From: Nannobrachium achirus | Lineage: Eukaryota; Chordata; Actinopteri; Myctophiformes; Myctophidae | Length of the DNA stretch: 64,000 nucleotides | Assembly: GCA_963921795.1 (NCBI GenBank) | Contig: OY997659.1 | Span: 19,875,734-19,939,733, forward strand | Direction: 5' to 3' | Shown here: positions 55,110 to 64,000 of the stretch, one piece after another | Position numbering within the stretch: position 1 is the stretch's first letter | Layout of the letters: every line of letters starts with the position of its first letter | Program-made: the position numbers and the translations under genes | Notes under the pieces: model-generated | The model's database searches: none | Seen by the model: only the letters and a program-made list of their open reading frames with translations | Told to the model about the DNA's origin: nothing

Positions 55110-55428
55110 CAGGGGTTTTCAAAGTGGGTGACGGGGCACCCTGGGGTGCCATGAGAGCAGTCCAGGGGTGCCGCGAGATAATTTGATAATAGTTGGAATT
55201 TATTTGGACATTAAAAAAATATATTTAGTAGCATTTATTAAAACTTGAAATACGATATTTTCAGTCAGTTCTATTATCTCAATGTTTTCCTTGCAACATA
55301 ATCGCTAAAACATGCTATACATAATAAGGTGCCGGGAGTGAAAATTATGAGTATAATGTAGGGGTGCCTCGGATGAAAGATACATTTCTAAGGGTGCCTT
55401 GAGCCCAAAAAGTTTGGGAACCCGGTTG
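55110..55428. mobile_element. hAT-like insertion in repeat C
   Basis: CAGGGGTTTTCAAAGTGGGT and ...AAGTTTGGGAACCCGGTTG are inverted ends. The interior repeats GGGGTGCC words. Flanking duplication not clear. Confidence 0.6.
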
Positions 55429-55589
55429 GCAGACCCCATGCATGGCCTCCGTTCAAATCTTGACGGACAGCCGACCGTCATGCTGGCTCAGAGCGTGCGG
55501 AGTGAAACAAACTAAACGTCTGAACGCGTTGAGACACGGCGTATATCAGCAGTATTTAGTCTGATAACCTAATTAGGCCTAGAATTATT

Positions 55590-56125
55590 GAATGCTTTAA
55601 CCAGTGAAAAATAGCAGATATACAAGCTCACAGCGCGGCACCGAGTGCCGCGCTGCGAGCTTGTAGATCTGCTATTTTTTTTAAAGTCGTGAAAATGTGT
55701 GCAAATCTTTGAACCAATCTTTGGTATATGTATTTTCAAAGCGAACGTTTGTAACTCAAATGTTGCTTCTGGGTGGTCCCTAGAACTAAATATTTTGAGA
55801 TGCGGGTCCGTGGCCAAATACATGTAATTTTGGGGGTCCTTCACATGAAAAGGTTTGAGAACCACTGACACAGTAGTCTCTCAAGAACAGACTAACCTTT
55901 TCTTTGACGATGGCTGGCCAGATTGCTGACATAGAAACATAGGTTTTTCAAAAAGTCTTAGAAGGATTCAAAAGACACTTATAGAATCGGGTCAAAATTC
56001 TAATTTTCACGATTTTTCAAAAATAGCAGATCTACAAGCTCGCAGCGCGGCACTCGGTGCCGCGCTGTGAGCTTGTATATCTGCTATTTTTCGATAGTTA
56101 AAGCGTAAAATAATAATACACAATA
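55590..56125 (-). mobile_element. Element E, copy 2, inverse orientation, two modules
   Basis: Module (55607-55678), then the B segment in inverse (ending GGTTTGAGAACCACTG at about 55852-55867), then CATAGAAACATAGGTTTTTC and GTCTTAGAAGGATTCAAAAG (inverse of 22320-22370), then a second module (56014-56098). Module arms are 35 nt with two mismatches or fewer. Outer ends have decayed. Confidence 0.8.
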
Positions 56126-56582
56126 ATGTGTACCCGTTCTAAACGGGATAATAAACCGAGGAGAGTGAGAGGTAGCAGTCAAGTCAGAGAGCGGGCCCCC
56201 TCTCTCGCCAGGGCACGATAACACCTTGGCAATTCAACACACATGTTGCTGTAGCCGCGCTAGCCGCACCGCAGCAGCCCCAGGCCAGGGCTTTTCAGCC
56301 CCGGCATGTGGAAGAGGTTTTTCACTCAGCTCAATGAAGGGCCCACCCTCCATCAGAAGGCCTGCATGGCCTCGGAGCGGCCCGGGAGCAGAGATCTAAC
56401 TCTCTGATATTAGGCATCGGGTCCAGCAGTGGATTAACACAATTTGCACCTCCCCTCTCGGTGTAGGTAACAGAGCAGAGGAGGTGGGGCCCTTGCCAAC
56501 GTGTGAGACTTGGACCCTAGACAGACCTATTCCCAGCCTTCACCTTTCACAGGCTTTTCAGTTAAAGGACAAATAAAACACA

Positions 56583-56655
56583 GTGCACGCACACACACAC
56601 ACACGCACGCACACACATACACGCACGCACGCACGCACGCACGCACGCACACAAA
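56583..56655. repeat. (CACG)n/(CA)n microsatellite
   Basis: CA and ACGC tetranucleotide runs. Confidence 0.92.
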
Positions 56656-56887
56656 CACACACTCACTCTACACGTACGTCTCGAGGAGGAGTCCGGTTTT
56701 GTTACTGAAAACATTACATTTACAAAGACTAAATTCAATTCAGAATGCCCCTAATGAAATAAGAGAGACGGGAATCTAATTTAACATCACTGCGCCCAAC
56801 CTGCTGTTTTAAAATGCTTGAACAACTTCTCGGGGCGTTTTGTTACGTTCGTGGCGAGTTCACACAACTGTGGCACTGATACACTCG

Positions 56888-56943
56888 CCCCCCCCCCCCC
56901 CCCCCTTTATTTTCTCTTGCACTCTCGCTCACCGTCTAATCCG

Positions 56944-57009
<66 letters not shown>

Positions 57010-57024
57010 TGTGTGTGTGTGTGG
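56888..57024. repeat. Poly(C) run and (GT)n microsatellite
   Basis: About 18 C residues at 56888-56905, then GT from 56949 with a GGGT interruption. Confidence 0.93.
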
Positions 57025-57309
57025 CGGGCAGGGGACCAAGCATAACAAGCCTTAAACAGAGTTATGATATGAAAGGTAGAGGGACATCTGTCTTTTATAC
57101 AGATAGAGCCGTCATAACACCTGTCAGCGAACGCACACCATCTTTGACACGTTTGACACTTCCAGAGGGGAGAGCCTCGTGGTTGCCAGTGTTACCAGAG
57201 TTTGCGGGAGAAATAAGCAACCAGGTCTATGAAAACAAGTCCCCAAAAAAAAGCGACTATATGCCATACGAGCACTTTTAATATTTAATTATAATATATA
57301 ATAATATAA

Positions 57310-57550
57310 ATACAATTTATACACATCGGCTATTTGAAAATAGATGATCTATAAAAAGCTCACAACGCGTCGCATTGCAACACATGTTTGTTGAGCTGCA
57401 AAAAACAGTTTTTAAAATTTGGAAGAAAAAAGATCTGGTACAGTATGGGGGTCCCTGGCACAAAATATTTGTAAATGGGAGTGTCTGTGGACAAATATAT
57501 ATATTAATCTGGGGGTCCTTGACATGAAAATGTTTGAGTACCACTGGTTT
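57310..57550 (-). repeat. Repeat B with module, inverse orientation
   Basis: CATCGGCTATTTGAAAATAG, AAGCTCACAACGCGTCGCAT (left arm and centre of the module), then the inverse B blocks ending GTTTGAGTACCACTGG. Confidence 0.6.
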
Positions 57551-57695
57551 AAACATTCAGGAAGCAAGCCCAAATAAGAGACTAAAAAAAAATGCAACCC
57601 GCAACTAACAAGCCCACCTGGCAACACTTCTTGGTGCATATTGGTTATTTGCACCACTCTGATCTCTATGTACATGATAATGTAGGCATAAGTGA

Positions 57696-57929
57696 TATTA
57701 TTTAGTTGCTGTCAGGGCAAAAACCTCTTATCTACATATTTGTTTTCATAAATTAACACCCTACTTGATCATACAACACGTCATGAGTGTCACAAAAGCA
57801 TCAAAAGTAGCAAGCTTAAAACGCTGTTTTGTGTGACGCTGTAGTGTGATAAAGTACGGCATTCATTTATGGAAAAACACAAAAAGTTAAATATGGAGGT
57901 AAGAGGTTTCTGCCCGACAGCAACAATAT
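57696..57929. mobile_element. MITE family A, copy 4, full-length foldback
   Basis: GTTGCTGTCAGGGCAAAAAC then CTCTTATCTACATATTTG is mirrored by AAATATGGAGGTAAGAGGTT then TCTGCCCGACAGCAAC. The symmetry continues inward through TGATCATACAACACG and GTGTGACGCTGTAGTGTGAT. The module core is replaced by AGTAGCAAGCTTAAAACGCT. Confidence 0.8.
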
Positions 57930-58109
57930 ACTTGTATCCACTTGAGTGAATGACAGGCACATGAATCAGGCAGCAGGGGGCACTGTGGGCCTGGTCCCCT
58001 CACAGTGGAATCAATTGATAAGACACTGCAGTGTTGCATTGATGAAACAGGGTTAGATTTCTTTTGACTGCCCTGTTTTCACTGTTTTTGCACAAAATAT
58101 ATTAAAAAA

Positions 58110-58161
<52 letters not shown>

Positions 58162-58173
58162 TTATATATATAT
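58110..58173. repeat. (AT)n microsatellite
   Basis: AT run with a few TTT interruptions. Confidence 0.95.
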
Positions 58174-58214
58174 AAAAGCATATCTCGATTATTCGATTAA
58201 TCCAAGAAGTAATC

Positions 58215-58400
58215 TTACAAAGGTCTTGAAGTCCTTAAATTGTCACTTTAGAAATGTGCAGAAAGATAGCCTGTATCTCATACCAATACTAGACATTGGT
58301 TTGTTTACTGTTGTGAGGAAACAATGTTGCACCCCCCCTTTCCAAATCATGTGGGGAAACCGCTGGGGGTCCCGACCCAGAGGTTGAATACCACTGCACC
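58215..58400. repeat. Dispersed repeat R, copy 3
   Basis: CCTTAAATTGTCACTTTAGA, TTGGTTTGTTTACTGTTG, GAAACAATGTTGCACC, GGGGGTCCCGACCC. Confidence 0.6.
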
Positions 58401-58402
58401 GG

Positions 58403-58540
58403 GATAGTGGTTCTCAAACATTTCCATGCCATCGCCGCAGACCCACAGCTGAAAATATTTTGTGCCAGGGACCACCAGAAGAGGAGATTTGTGTTAAAAT
58501 AAAATAGCAGATGTACAAGCTTGCAGACATACTGTAATCT
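58403..58540 (+). repeat. Repeat B with module remnant
   Basis: TAGTGGTTCTCAAACATTTC, AAAATATTTTGTGCCAGGGA, GATTTGTGTTAAAATAAAAT, then AGCAGATGTACAAGCTTGCA. Confidence 0.6.
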
Positions 58541-58639
58541 ATAAATATACAAAATGAATAGATTCTCATTTTTATGTATTTATGTATTTATTGTCACGCG
58601 TTCCTGGATAATACCGTATGTACTGTATGTTGTTATCCA

Positions 58640-59010
58640 AACGTCAAGTCATGACTGACAAGCTGAGCACATCTGTATGCCGAGTGAGCAGTCATCATGT
58701 GTTTAAATAAATGTGTGAAATGTACGATTTTCAACACTTTTACTTCTACTCCACTACAGCTCAGAGGAAAATATTGTACTTTTACTCCACTAGAATTATA
58801 TGAAAACTTTAGTTACTAGTTACTTTGTAGATTTAGATTATTATTATAAAACGACTTTTCAAAAATAGCAGGTCTACAAGCTCGCAGCGCAGCACTTGGT
58901 GCCGCCCTGTGAGCTTGTATATCTGCTATTTTTCAATAGCTATATAATGAAGGCCCCTCCACCTTGGGCCCTAGTAACTCAGTCCCCCCCCCTTGTGACA
59001 CACCTGGTTG
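58640..59010 (+). repeat. Chimera: family D left part joined to element E right part at the module
   Basis: ACTTCTACTCCACTACAGCT and ACTTTAGTTACTAGTTACTT (family D) run to ATTATAAAACGACTTTTC, then module 58861-58938, then GAAGGCCCCTCCACCTTGGG, CCCTAGTAACTCAGTC and CTTGTGACACACCTGG (element E right arm, compare 22620-22692). Confidence 0.7.
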
Positions 59011-59134
59011 AACAACAACCAAAGATCTCACATTCCATGAAAGAGCTCTTGTTCTTCTCTTTTTGAAAAGGAAGACTGTCTGTCGCCATATAAAATGTTA
59101 TTTTACACTTGCAAAAGAATATTTGTCTCTTTTA

Positions 59135-59235
59135 CACTCAGTCTAAATCCTTGATGTTTTATGTAAAGCACTTTAAATTGCCTTGCCGTTTAAAAATCTG
59201 CTATACAAATAAACTTGTGTTGCCTTGCCTAAAAT
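59135..59235 (+). mobile_element. LINE/SINE-type 3' tail
   Basis: GTAAAGCACTTTAAATTGCC, TTGCCGTTTAAAAATCTGCT, ATACAAATAAACTTG, TTGCCTTGCC: the classic L2-type tail ending in short TTGCC repeats. Confidence 0.65.
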
Positions 59236-59454
59236 GCCCTCTAGAAATTGTAACATTCAAGGATGTGGTCTGCAAAAGAAAAAAAAAATGCTTACACAAG
59301 CATTTCTATCTGCACCTGTGAAATGTGATTACACGTGCATTTCTATCAGTAAGAAGTTATGCCATATGAAATCTTTATTTATTATCTTTTATAACGATAG
59401 TAAATCGCTTTCATAGTTAAAGCTTTAAAACTGGGAAAGCATCTGTGTCATTTT

Positions 59455-59725
59455 AGATTTTAGCCATATTTTATACTTTGGCTATTCAAAAATACTAGAT
59501 ATATAAGCCAATAATAGCGCATCATTTCTTGCCCACTATGAGCTTGTAGATCTGCTATCATTTTTTTTCCAGAAGTTGTGTGCAAATCTTTGAATATATA
59601 TTGTTTAAAGCAAACATTTTTTAACTCAAATCTTTGCTTCTCAGGGTCCCTGGAACAAAATATTTTGAGATGGGGTCGGCAGCCAAATGCATATCATTTC
59701 GTCCTTGACATGAAATAGTTTGAAG
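59455..59725 (-). repeat. Repeat B and module, joined to a D-like flank
   Basis: TTAGCCATATTTTATACTTT then GGCTATTCAAAAATACTAGA matches the D flank at 20282-20312. The module is degenerate (59490-59562). The inverse B blocks follow (CTTCTCAGGGTCCCTGGAAC, GTCCTTGACATGAAATAGTT). Confidence 0.55.
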
Positions 59726-60107
59726 TAGAAATATGTTAGAACAGGATTTAGAAGATGGGTTGAATTAGCTATTGATGATGGTCTTGCCCGCCATCTAATG
59801 GCATATAGGAAAATAACTTGTTTGAGGGCAAACGTACTTGCTGAGCCCTTGGTGCCCTTTTTTGCAATCTCAGGGTTAAACTATCACTGCAGATTTTGCT
59901 GTGTTCTGCAGTGGGCTCTCTCTGTGAAAAAAAAGAGAAGAAAAAAGCCAGAGGGTGATCATTTATCATGATTAAGAGCTTGTGTTTGTTCAGTTCCATT
60001 CGGGCGTCACAGAAACTTAAAGAACAAAGTTTTAAGTATGAAACTGTGGACGGGAGATATTAATATCTACACCCCCCCAGAGTAGACCTCATCTGTTGAG
60101 AGCCAGT

Positions 60108-60170
60108 ACACACACACGCACATGCACACGTGCACACACACACACGCACGCACGCACGCGCGCGCGCACA
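60108..60170. repeat. (CA)/(CACG)/(GC) microsatellite
   Basis: Mixed CA, ACGC and GCGC runs. Confidence 0.9.
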
Positions 60171-60284
60171 CCATACATTCATTCACAGGCTCGCACACAC
60201 ACACAAAATATAGACACAGCTACGGTCTGTACATGCGTTGCCCCTGTCTGTACACACAGTAAAATCCCTGGCGGTTCATGTGCT

Positions 60285-60362
60285 CATTTGTAACTCAGAG
60301 ACGTGTACAAATGGTCCCCGAAGGCCTACATTTTGTACACTCTCCGAGTTAAATTAACACTG
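60285..60362. repeat. Repeat P, copy 4
   Basis: GTAACTCAGAGACGTGTACA then AATGG opposes CATTTTGTACACTCTCCGAG then TTAAA. Confidence 0.6.
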
Positions 60363-60638
60363 AGAATTTGTGTAAACTCGCACGACAAACAATTGATGTG
60401 ATGTGAGCGAGGTGTTACCATGCCCCCCCCCCCTGCTTTTATCACAAAGAGAAGGGCAGGGGGGCCCAGAGTGCTGACAGAGAGGCTTAGCTTAGCTTGT
60501 GTTCAGCCACTGTCTGACTGTGGGCGTATCAAAAGGTTTTTGCACCAAAAAGGGCTTGTCCCAATGGGAGGGTCGCAGGGCCCGGGCTAGCCCTCCCCGT
60601 CACTGTCCCAAATGCGTGCTAAACGCGTGTCATTTCAG

Positions 60639-60687
60639 AGGAGGGTCCTACAGTCACGTAGGCCGAACGAAACCACCACCGGTCAAG
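60639..60687 (+). other. Exon-like segment 4 (49 bp)
   Basis: GTGTCATTTCAG|AGGAGG is a good acceptor with a TGCTAAA branch-like word 22 bases before it. GTCAAG|GTAAGAAG is a near-consensus donor. After one base the frame is open as GGSYSHVGRTKPPPVK. It is frame-compatible with exon-like segment 1 on the same strand (AG + A). The flanking DNA is non-repetitive. No homologue recognised. Confidence 0.3.
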
Positions 60688-60769
60688 GTAAGAAGAGTCA
60701 ACCCTTGATGGATTTCATCCCAAACGGTCACACAGTAACTGTGGCTCGATTCCTCTGTGGTCGGTGTGT

Positions 60770-60796
60770 ATGTGTGTGTGTGTTGTGTGTTGTGTG

Positions 60797-60863
<67 letters not shown>
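60770..60863. repeat. (GT)n microsatellite, ~90 bp
   Basis: GT run with TGTTGTGTGT interruptions at its start. Confidence 0.96.
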
Positions 60864-60865
<2 letters not shown>

Positions 60866-60919
60866 GCACAGCTGTCTTTTCTTTTTTTTTACCAGTTCAA
60901 ATGGCAGCCATGTCATGAC

Positions 60920-61141
60920 GATATCTCTGTTAAAAAAGTACTGTTGGGCAGAAACCTCCTATCTCCATGGTTTAACTTTTTGTGTTTTTTTGTCGTAAAT
61001 CAAAGCCCTACTTGATCATACTACAGTGTCACACAGAAAGTATCCAAAATAGCAGAGCGAAGGCTTGTCGATTTTTGAATTTGAATTATGAAAGGTAAAC
61101 GTTTTGGACATAATGAGGTTTCCACCCCACAGAGGTGATAA
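60920..61141. mobile_element. MITE family A, copy 5
   Basis: CTGTTGGGCAGAAACCTCCT then ATCTCCATGG on the left; CGTTTTGGACATAATGAGGT then TTCCACCCCACAGAGG on the right. Shares CCTACTTGATCATACTACAG and TGTCACAC with copy 4. Module reduced to AAAATAGCAGAGCGAAGGCT. Confidence 0.7.
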
Positions 61142-61213
61142 CATTGATGATAAAATTGCTTCCAGTTCGACAAAGAGTTATCAAGGAAATTTTTTAATGT
61201 TGCTGAAGTGTTT

Positions 61214-61216
61214 GTG

Positions 61217-61266
<50 letters not shown>

Positions 61267-61420
61267 GATTTTATTAGAGTTTGGCATAGGAAAAGGTACA
61301 GGACGGTACAGTTCACAGGTCAACTAAAAGGATAAACACCATAAGAAAGCTTTTCACTTGTTTAAATTTTCCAACTCATAAAACATTAAATGACAGACAA
61401 ATAGAACACAGAACTATGCA
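61214..61420 (-). mobile_element. LINE 3' end, same family as 29806-31600
   Basis: (TGAT)n tract at 61218-61265, GATTTTATTAGAGTTTGGCA, TAGGAAAAGGTACAGGACGG, CAGGTCAACTAAAAGGAT, AATAGAACACAGAACTATGC. No coding part. Confidence 0.75.
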
Positions 61421-62160
61421 TTAACGTAGTACTGTGGGGTACTGTGTTATAATGTTCCATACTGAAATATAGATCTTGAGAAAGATATACAAACATAGAT
61501 ATTTTCTTGGATAAATAACAAGTGGCAGATATTCTAGAAGTTGGACAATGCCCTCTCAGCAGCCATTGAGTCAGTCTAAATGACTTACAACCATACAATT
61601 ACAGCCTTGCTACACAAGACAATAACACATCCAACTGCAATTTGATTTAAAATATTACATGGAGAGATCATTTCATACCTGTGCTGACTGCTTCACTGAC
61701 TATACACTAAACCCTGTACATGATAGTAGCTTAGTTTTATATTTTTAAACAGCATAATTGCCACAAATGAAACAAAGAAAAATACATTTAACTTTTTTTT
61801 ATTATATTCTTTTTTGGTATTATATATTATTTAATATTCTATTATATAATATATTATTTAACCCTAAAAAGGGATGGTAAACATAAAATGTAAGAGGTAG
61901 CAGGTATTTTATACCTTTGCAGATATAAAATACATTTTAAGGCCAGGTATACTACAGGCAAACATAATGATTTATATATTGTTTCTTCAGTTTGTCAATT
62001 TAGATATTTTTTTTTACTTACTAATATATAAATGGTTATTGTTTTTAATGTTTTTATACACACACGTAAACAAGGCCTTCATGTATTGTTGGCATCTTAA
62101 AATCACAATGCATCTCTGTATCTCTGTATCTCTACAGTACATTTAAGAAATAATCTTGTC
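61421..62160. other. AT-rich interval without a recognised gene
   Basis: Includes a TATTATATATTATTT-type low-complexity stretch at 61800-61865. No other content recognised. Confidence 0.5.
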
Positions 62161-62275
62161 CAGTGTTTCTCAAAGTGGATTCCAGGGACTCTGGGTTCCT
62201 TTATGTCCTATAAATTGACCCATACAAGTCTGTAACTCTGAGTTAAGGGGAGACCTTGAGATTTGAGAAACACTG
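62161..62275 (-). mobile_element. 115-bp hAT-like MITE, sibling of 46055-46258 without repeat P
   Basis: CAGTGTTTCTCAAAGTGGAT and ...GATTTGAGAAACACTG; flanks ATCTTGTC / ATCTAGTT (6 of 8). The inverse orientation relative to the 46055 copy is clear from GGTTCCTTTATGTC and TTAAGGGGAGACCTTGAG. Confidence 0.7.
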
Positions 62276-62879
62276 ATCTAGTTTAAACTAAGCAGATTTA
62301 GTTTGGTTTAGTGATAGTCATGGCTTTTTACTTTGTTGTCGTGACAACGGAGTAGGAACACAAGTATTCAGATGTTTCATTCTGATAGGACACAGACATT
62401 TTGGCCTATGCTTGTACCTCCCCTTAAAATAATACGGTATATTAGACTCTTAAAATATGTGTACAATATATTTACATAATGTATACAATTTCTGAAAAAT
62501 GCTATGTATGTACAGTATGTAGCAATGCTCACATAAATCCATATGCATATTTGTGTGTGGTATCTTTGGTGTGTACCAGAACTTCCCTCAGTGGTCACAA
62601 ACACACACATGCACGTAAGCACACACACACACACAAAGGATTATACTTTGTACCTACTTCTGTAGACACTGCAGTTGAAGTTCCATTTGAAAAGAGAGCT
62701 TTCTTTTGGTATTGTACTGCCCTCAAGTGTTCAGATCTCAGAAGCTTTGGCACACATACAGTATACCACAGCCCAAACTCATTTTCATGAGTTCTGCAGG
62801 GGGAATATAATACAGCCATTCTGGGTTTGAAGTTCTAAAAGGGGACAGCGTGTTTTCATAATATTCCAAGATAATCCCC

Positions 62880-63010
62880 CTGGCTCAAACGCATCTTTAT
62901 TAATATCCAAAGTAAATCATTAGAAATAGTTTCCCCTTCATTTTGTGCTGCTGCCAAGGTACAGGGTTATGAATTATGGTTCATTCAAGGCTACGGGCAT
63001 GGGTCCTTAA
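62880..63010. other. Single-copy-looking patch
   Basis: TCTTTATTAATATCCAAAGT, AAATCATTAGAAATAG, GGTTATGAATTATGGTTCAT: homeodomain-like ATTA words in a non-repetitive stretch. Conservation cannot be judged from one sequence. Confidence 0.2.
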
Positions 63011-63189
63011 GTGACCTTGGGTTTATTCTTAGCAGTAGAAATAGTAGTGTAAGTAGTCATGTGTAGACAGTAATAGTGATGTTAAAGCAGAAGAGGTACT
63101 GCAGTAAGAAGTACTACAGTAATGGAAATGTATAGAGGTTATTGTAACAGCAACAGAAGTTATAATTGTTTAGTATGTGAAACGTACAT

Positions 63190-63665
63190 CACTGTGATGT
63201 CAGGAGAACCACTCTAACAGAATGGGTTTTCCGCTCTGATATCACGCTCTGACATCACTGTGATGTCAGGCGAACCACACTAACAGAATCCCTTATATGC
63301 CAATATATGGAGTTCCCTGATGTTCAATATTAAGCCCATATCTAACAGGACTTCATATGGGAATGCCCAAATATGGAGGCCACATCGGCCGCATACCACA
63401 CTAACAGAATCCATATATGGCTCAGACAGATGGCCAAGACAGCCCATATCTGTGGGGTTGGTTCTACAGACAGGGATCTCCATGTATGGGCATAAAAGGG
63501 ATTGTATGTATGATGTCAGATGTCATAGATAGACGTCATAGGACTTTCACAGAACGAATAACTGAGTAAGTATGTTTGGGCTCTCACAGCATATCTCCAT
63601 ATACAGCCAGATGGCCAAGACATGGTGCAACCTCACGAGGTCGCTTGTCGCCCTGAGGCGTCTTA
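63190..63665. repeat. CCATATATGG-rich dispersed repeat, second copy
   Basis: ATCACTGTGATGTCAGGAGA and its near repeat at 63257, CC(A/T)6GG palindromes at 63367-63376 and 63411-63420, CTCCATGTATGGGCATAAAA, and an end CGCCCTGAGGCGTCTTACTA matching 2557-2578 and inverse 25670-25690. Confidence 0.6.
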
Positions 63666-63734
63666 CTAGTAGTATTAACAGAGGAATTTCTTTGGTCATA
63701 TTTCTTGCAGCAGCAGAAAGTGCTCTTATAAAAT

Positions 63735-64000
63735 AGAAGTGAATGTTTCACTTACGGAAAAGTATCAATAATGCAATGTAATGTAATGTAAAATACAAGT
63801 AAAAGTCTGTAATTCTAAATGTATTACTTGAGTAAAAGTACAAAGGTTTTGGTATAAAATCGTCTATTTTCAAATGACCCATTATCTTTGTATGTATGTT
63901 TTGTAATAATAATCAATATCTACAAATGAACCAGTAACTAAAGTTTCCAAATAATTGTAGAGAAGTATAATATTTTGCCTCTGAGATGTAGTCAAGTAGA
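63735..64000 (-). mobile_element. hAT family D copy, inverse, cut by window end
   Basis: TACAAGTAAAAGTCTGTAAT, TTACTTGAGTAAAAGTACAA, CAGTAACTAAAGTTTCCAAA, AGTATAATATTTTGCCTCTG, GATGTAGTCAAGTAGA are the inverse of family D at 20160-20460. One module arm end (CGTCTATTTTCAAATG) remains at 63862. Confidence 0.7.

Overview
The window looks like teleost fish nuclear DNA. The evidence is very dense and long (CA/GT)n, (GA/CT)n and (TGAT)n tracts, a tRNA-derived SINE of the fish type, Tc1-like and many hAT-type sequences with 8-bp target duplications, and 3' fragments of several fish non-LTR retrotransposon lineages (L1-like, L2-like, an RTE-like tail). The extreme length and number of pure CA tracts would suit a gadiform (cod-like) genome, but that is only an inference.

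I found no complete host gene, no convincing multi-exon gene, no functional tRNA or rRNA and no CRISPR array. Almost all long open frames are read through CA/GT, GA or CT microsatellites. A few exon-like segments bounded by good splice signals (33115-33194, 35014-35144, 42394-42445, 60639-60687) are listed at low confidence. The region is best read as intronic or intergenic DNA.

Layout. 0-6 kb: inverted-repeat elements, an array of direct and inverted copies of a TATATGG-rich repeat, and a nested pile (Tc1-like element broken by a LINE 3' end and by a 520-bp CAGGGTTCCCA element). 6-16 kb: a long hairpin element, a minus-strand SINE, a TTAA-flanked MITE, a 389-bp GT/AT/AC palindrome, and two LINE 3' ends. 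16-27 kb: a 331-bp hAT MITE with perfect 8-bp duplication, a GC-rich inverted-repeat element, a promoter-like CpG-rich patch with a 20-bp RFX-type palindrome, a 541-bp element carrying two hairpins with perfect 8-bp duplication, and a hAT-like element holding a foldback. 27-38 kb: a deleted LINE with endonuclease remains, twin CA arrays, and an RTE-like C-terminal fragment. 38-49 kb: two plus-strand SINE copies, three hAT-like elements with matching flanks, and two giant CA arrays. 49-64 kb: more copies of the same MITE families, many broken or joined to one another, and candidate conserved non-coding patches.

The strongest unifying signal is a short palindromic module (arm close to GAAAATAGCAGATCTACAAG then CTCACAACGC and its reverse complement). 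It occurs about 30 times here, inside at least six otherwise unrelated repeat families on both strands. It is either a hairpin transposon that targets other transposons or a hairpin shared by recombination between families.
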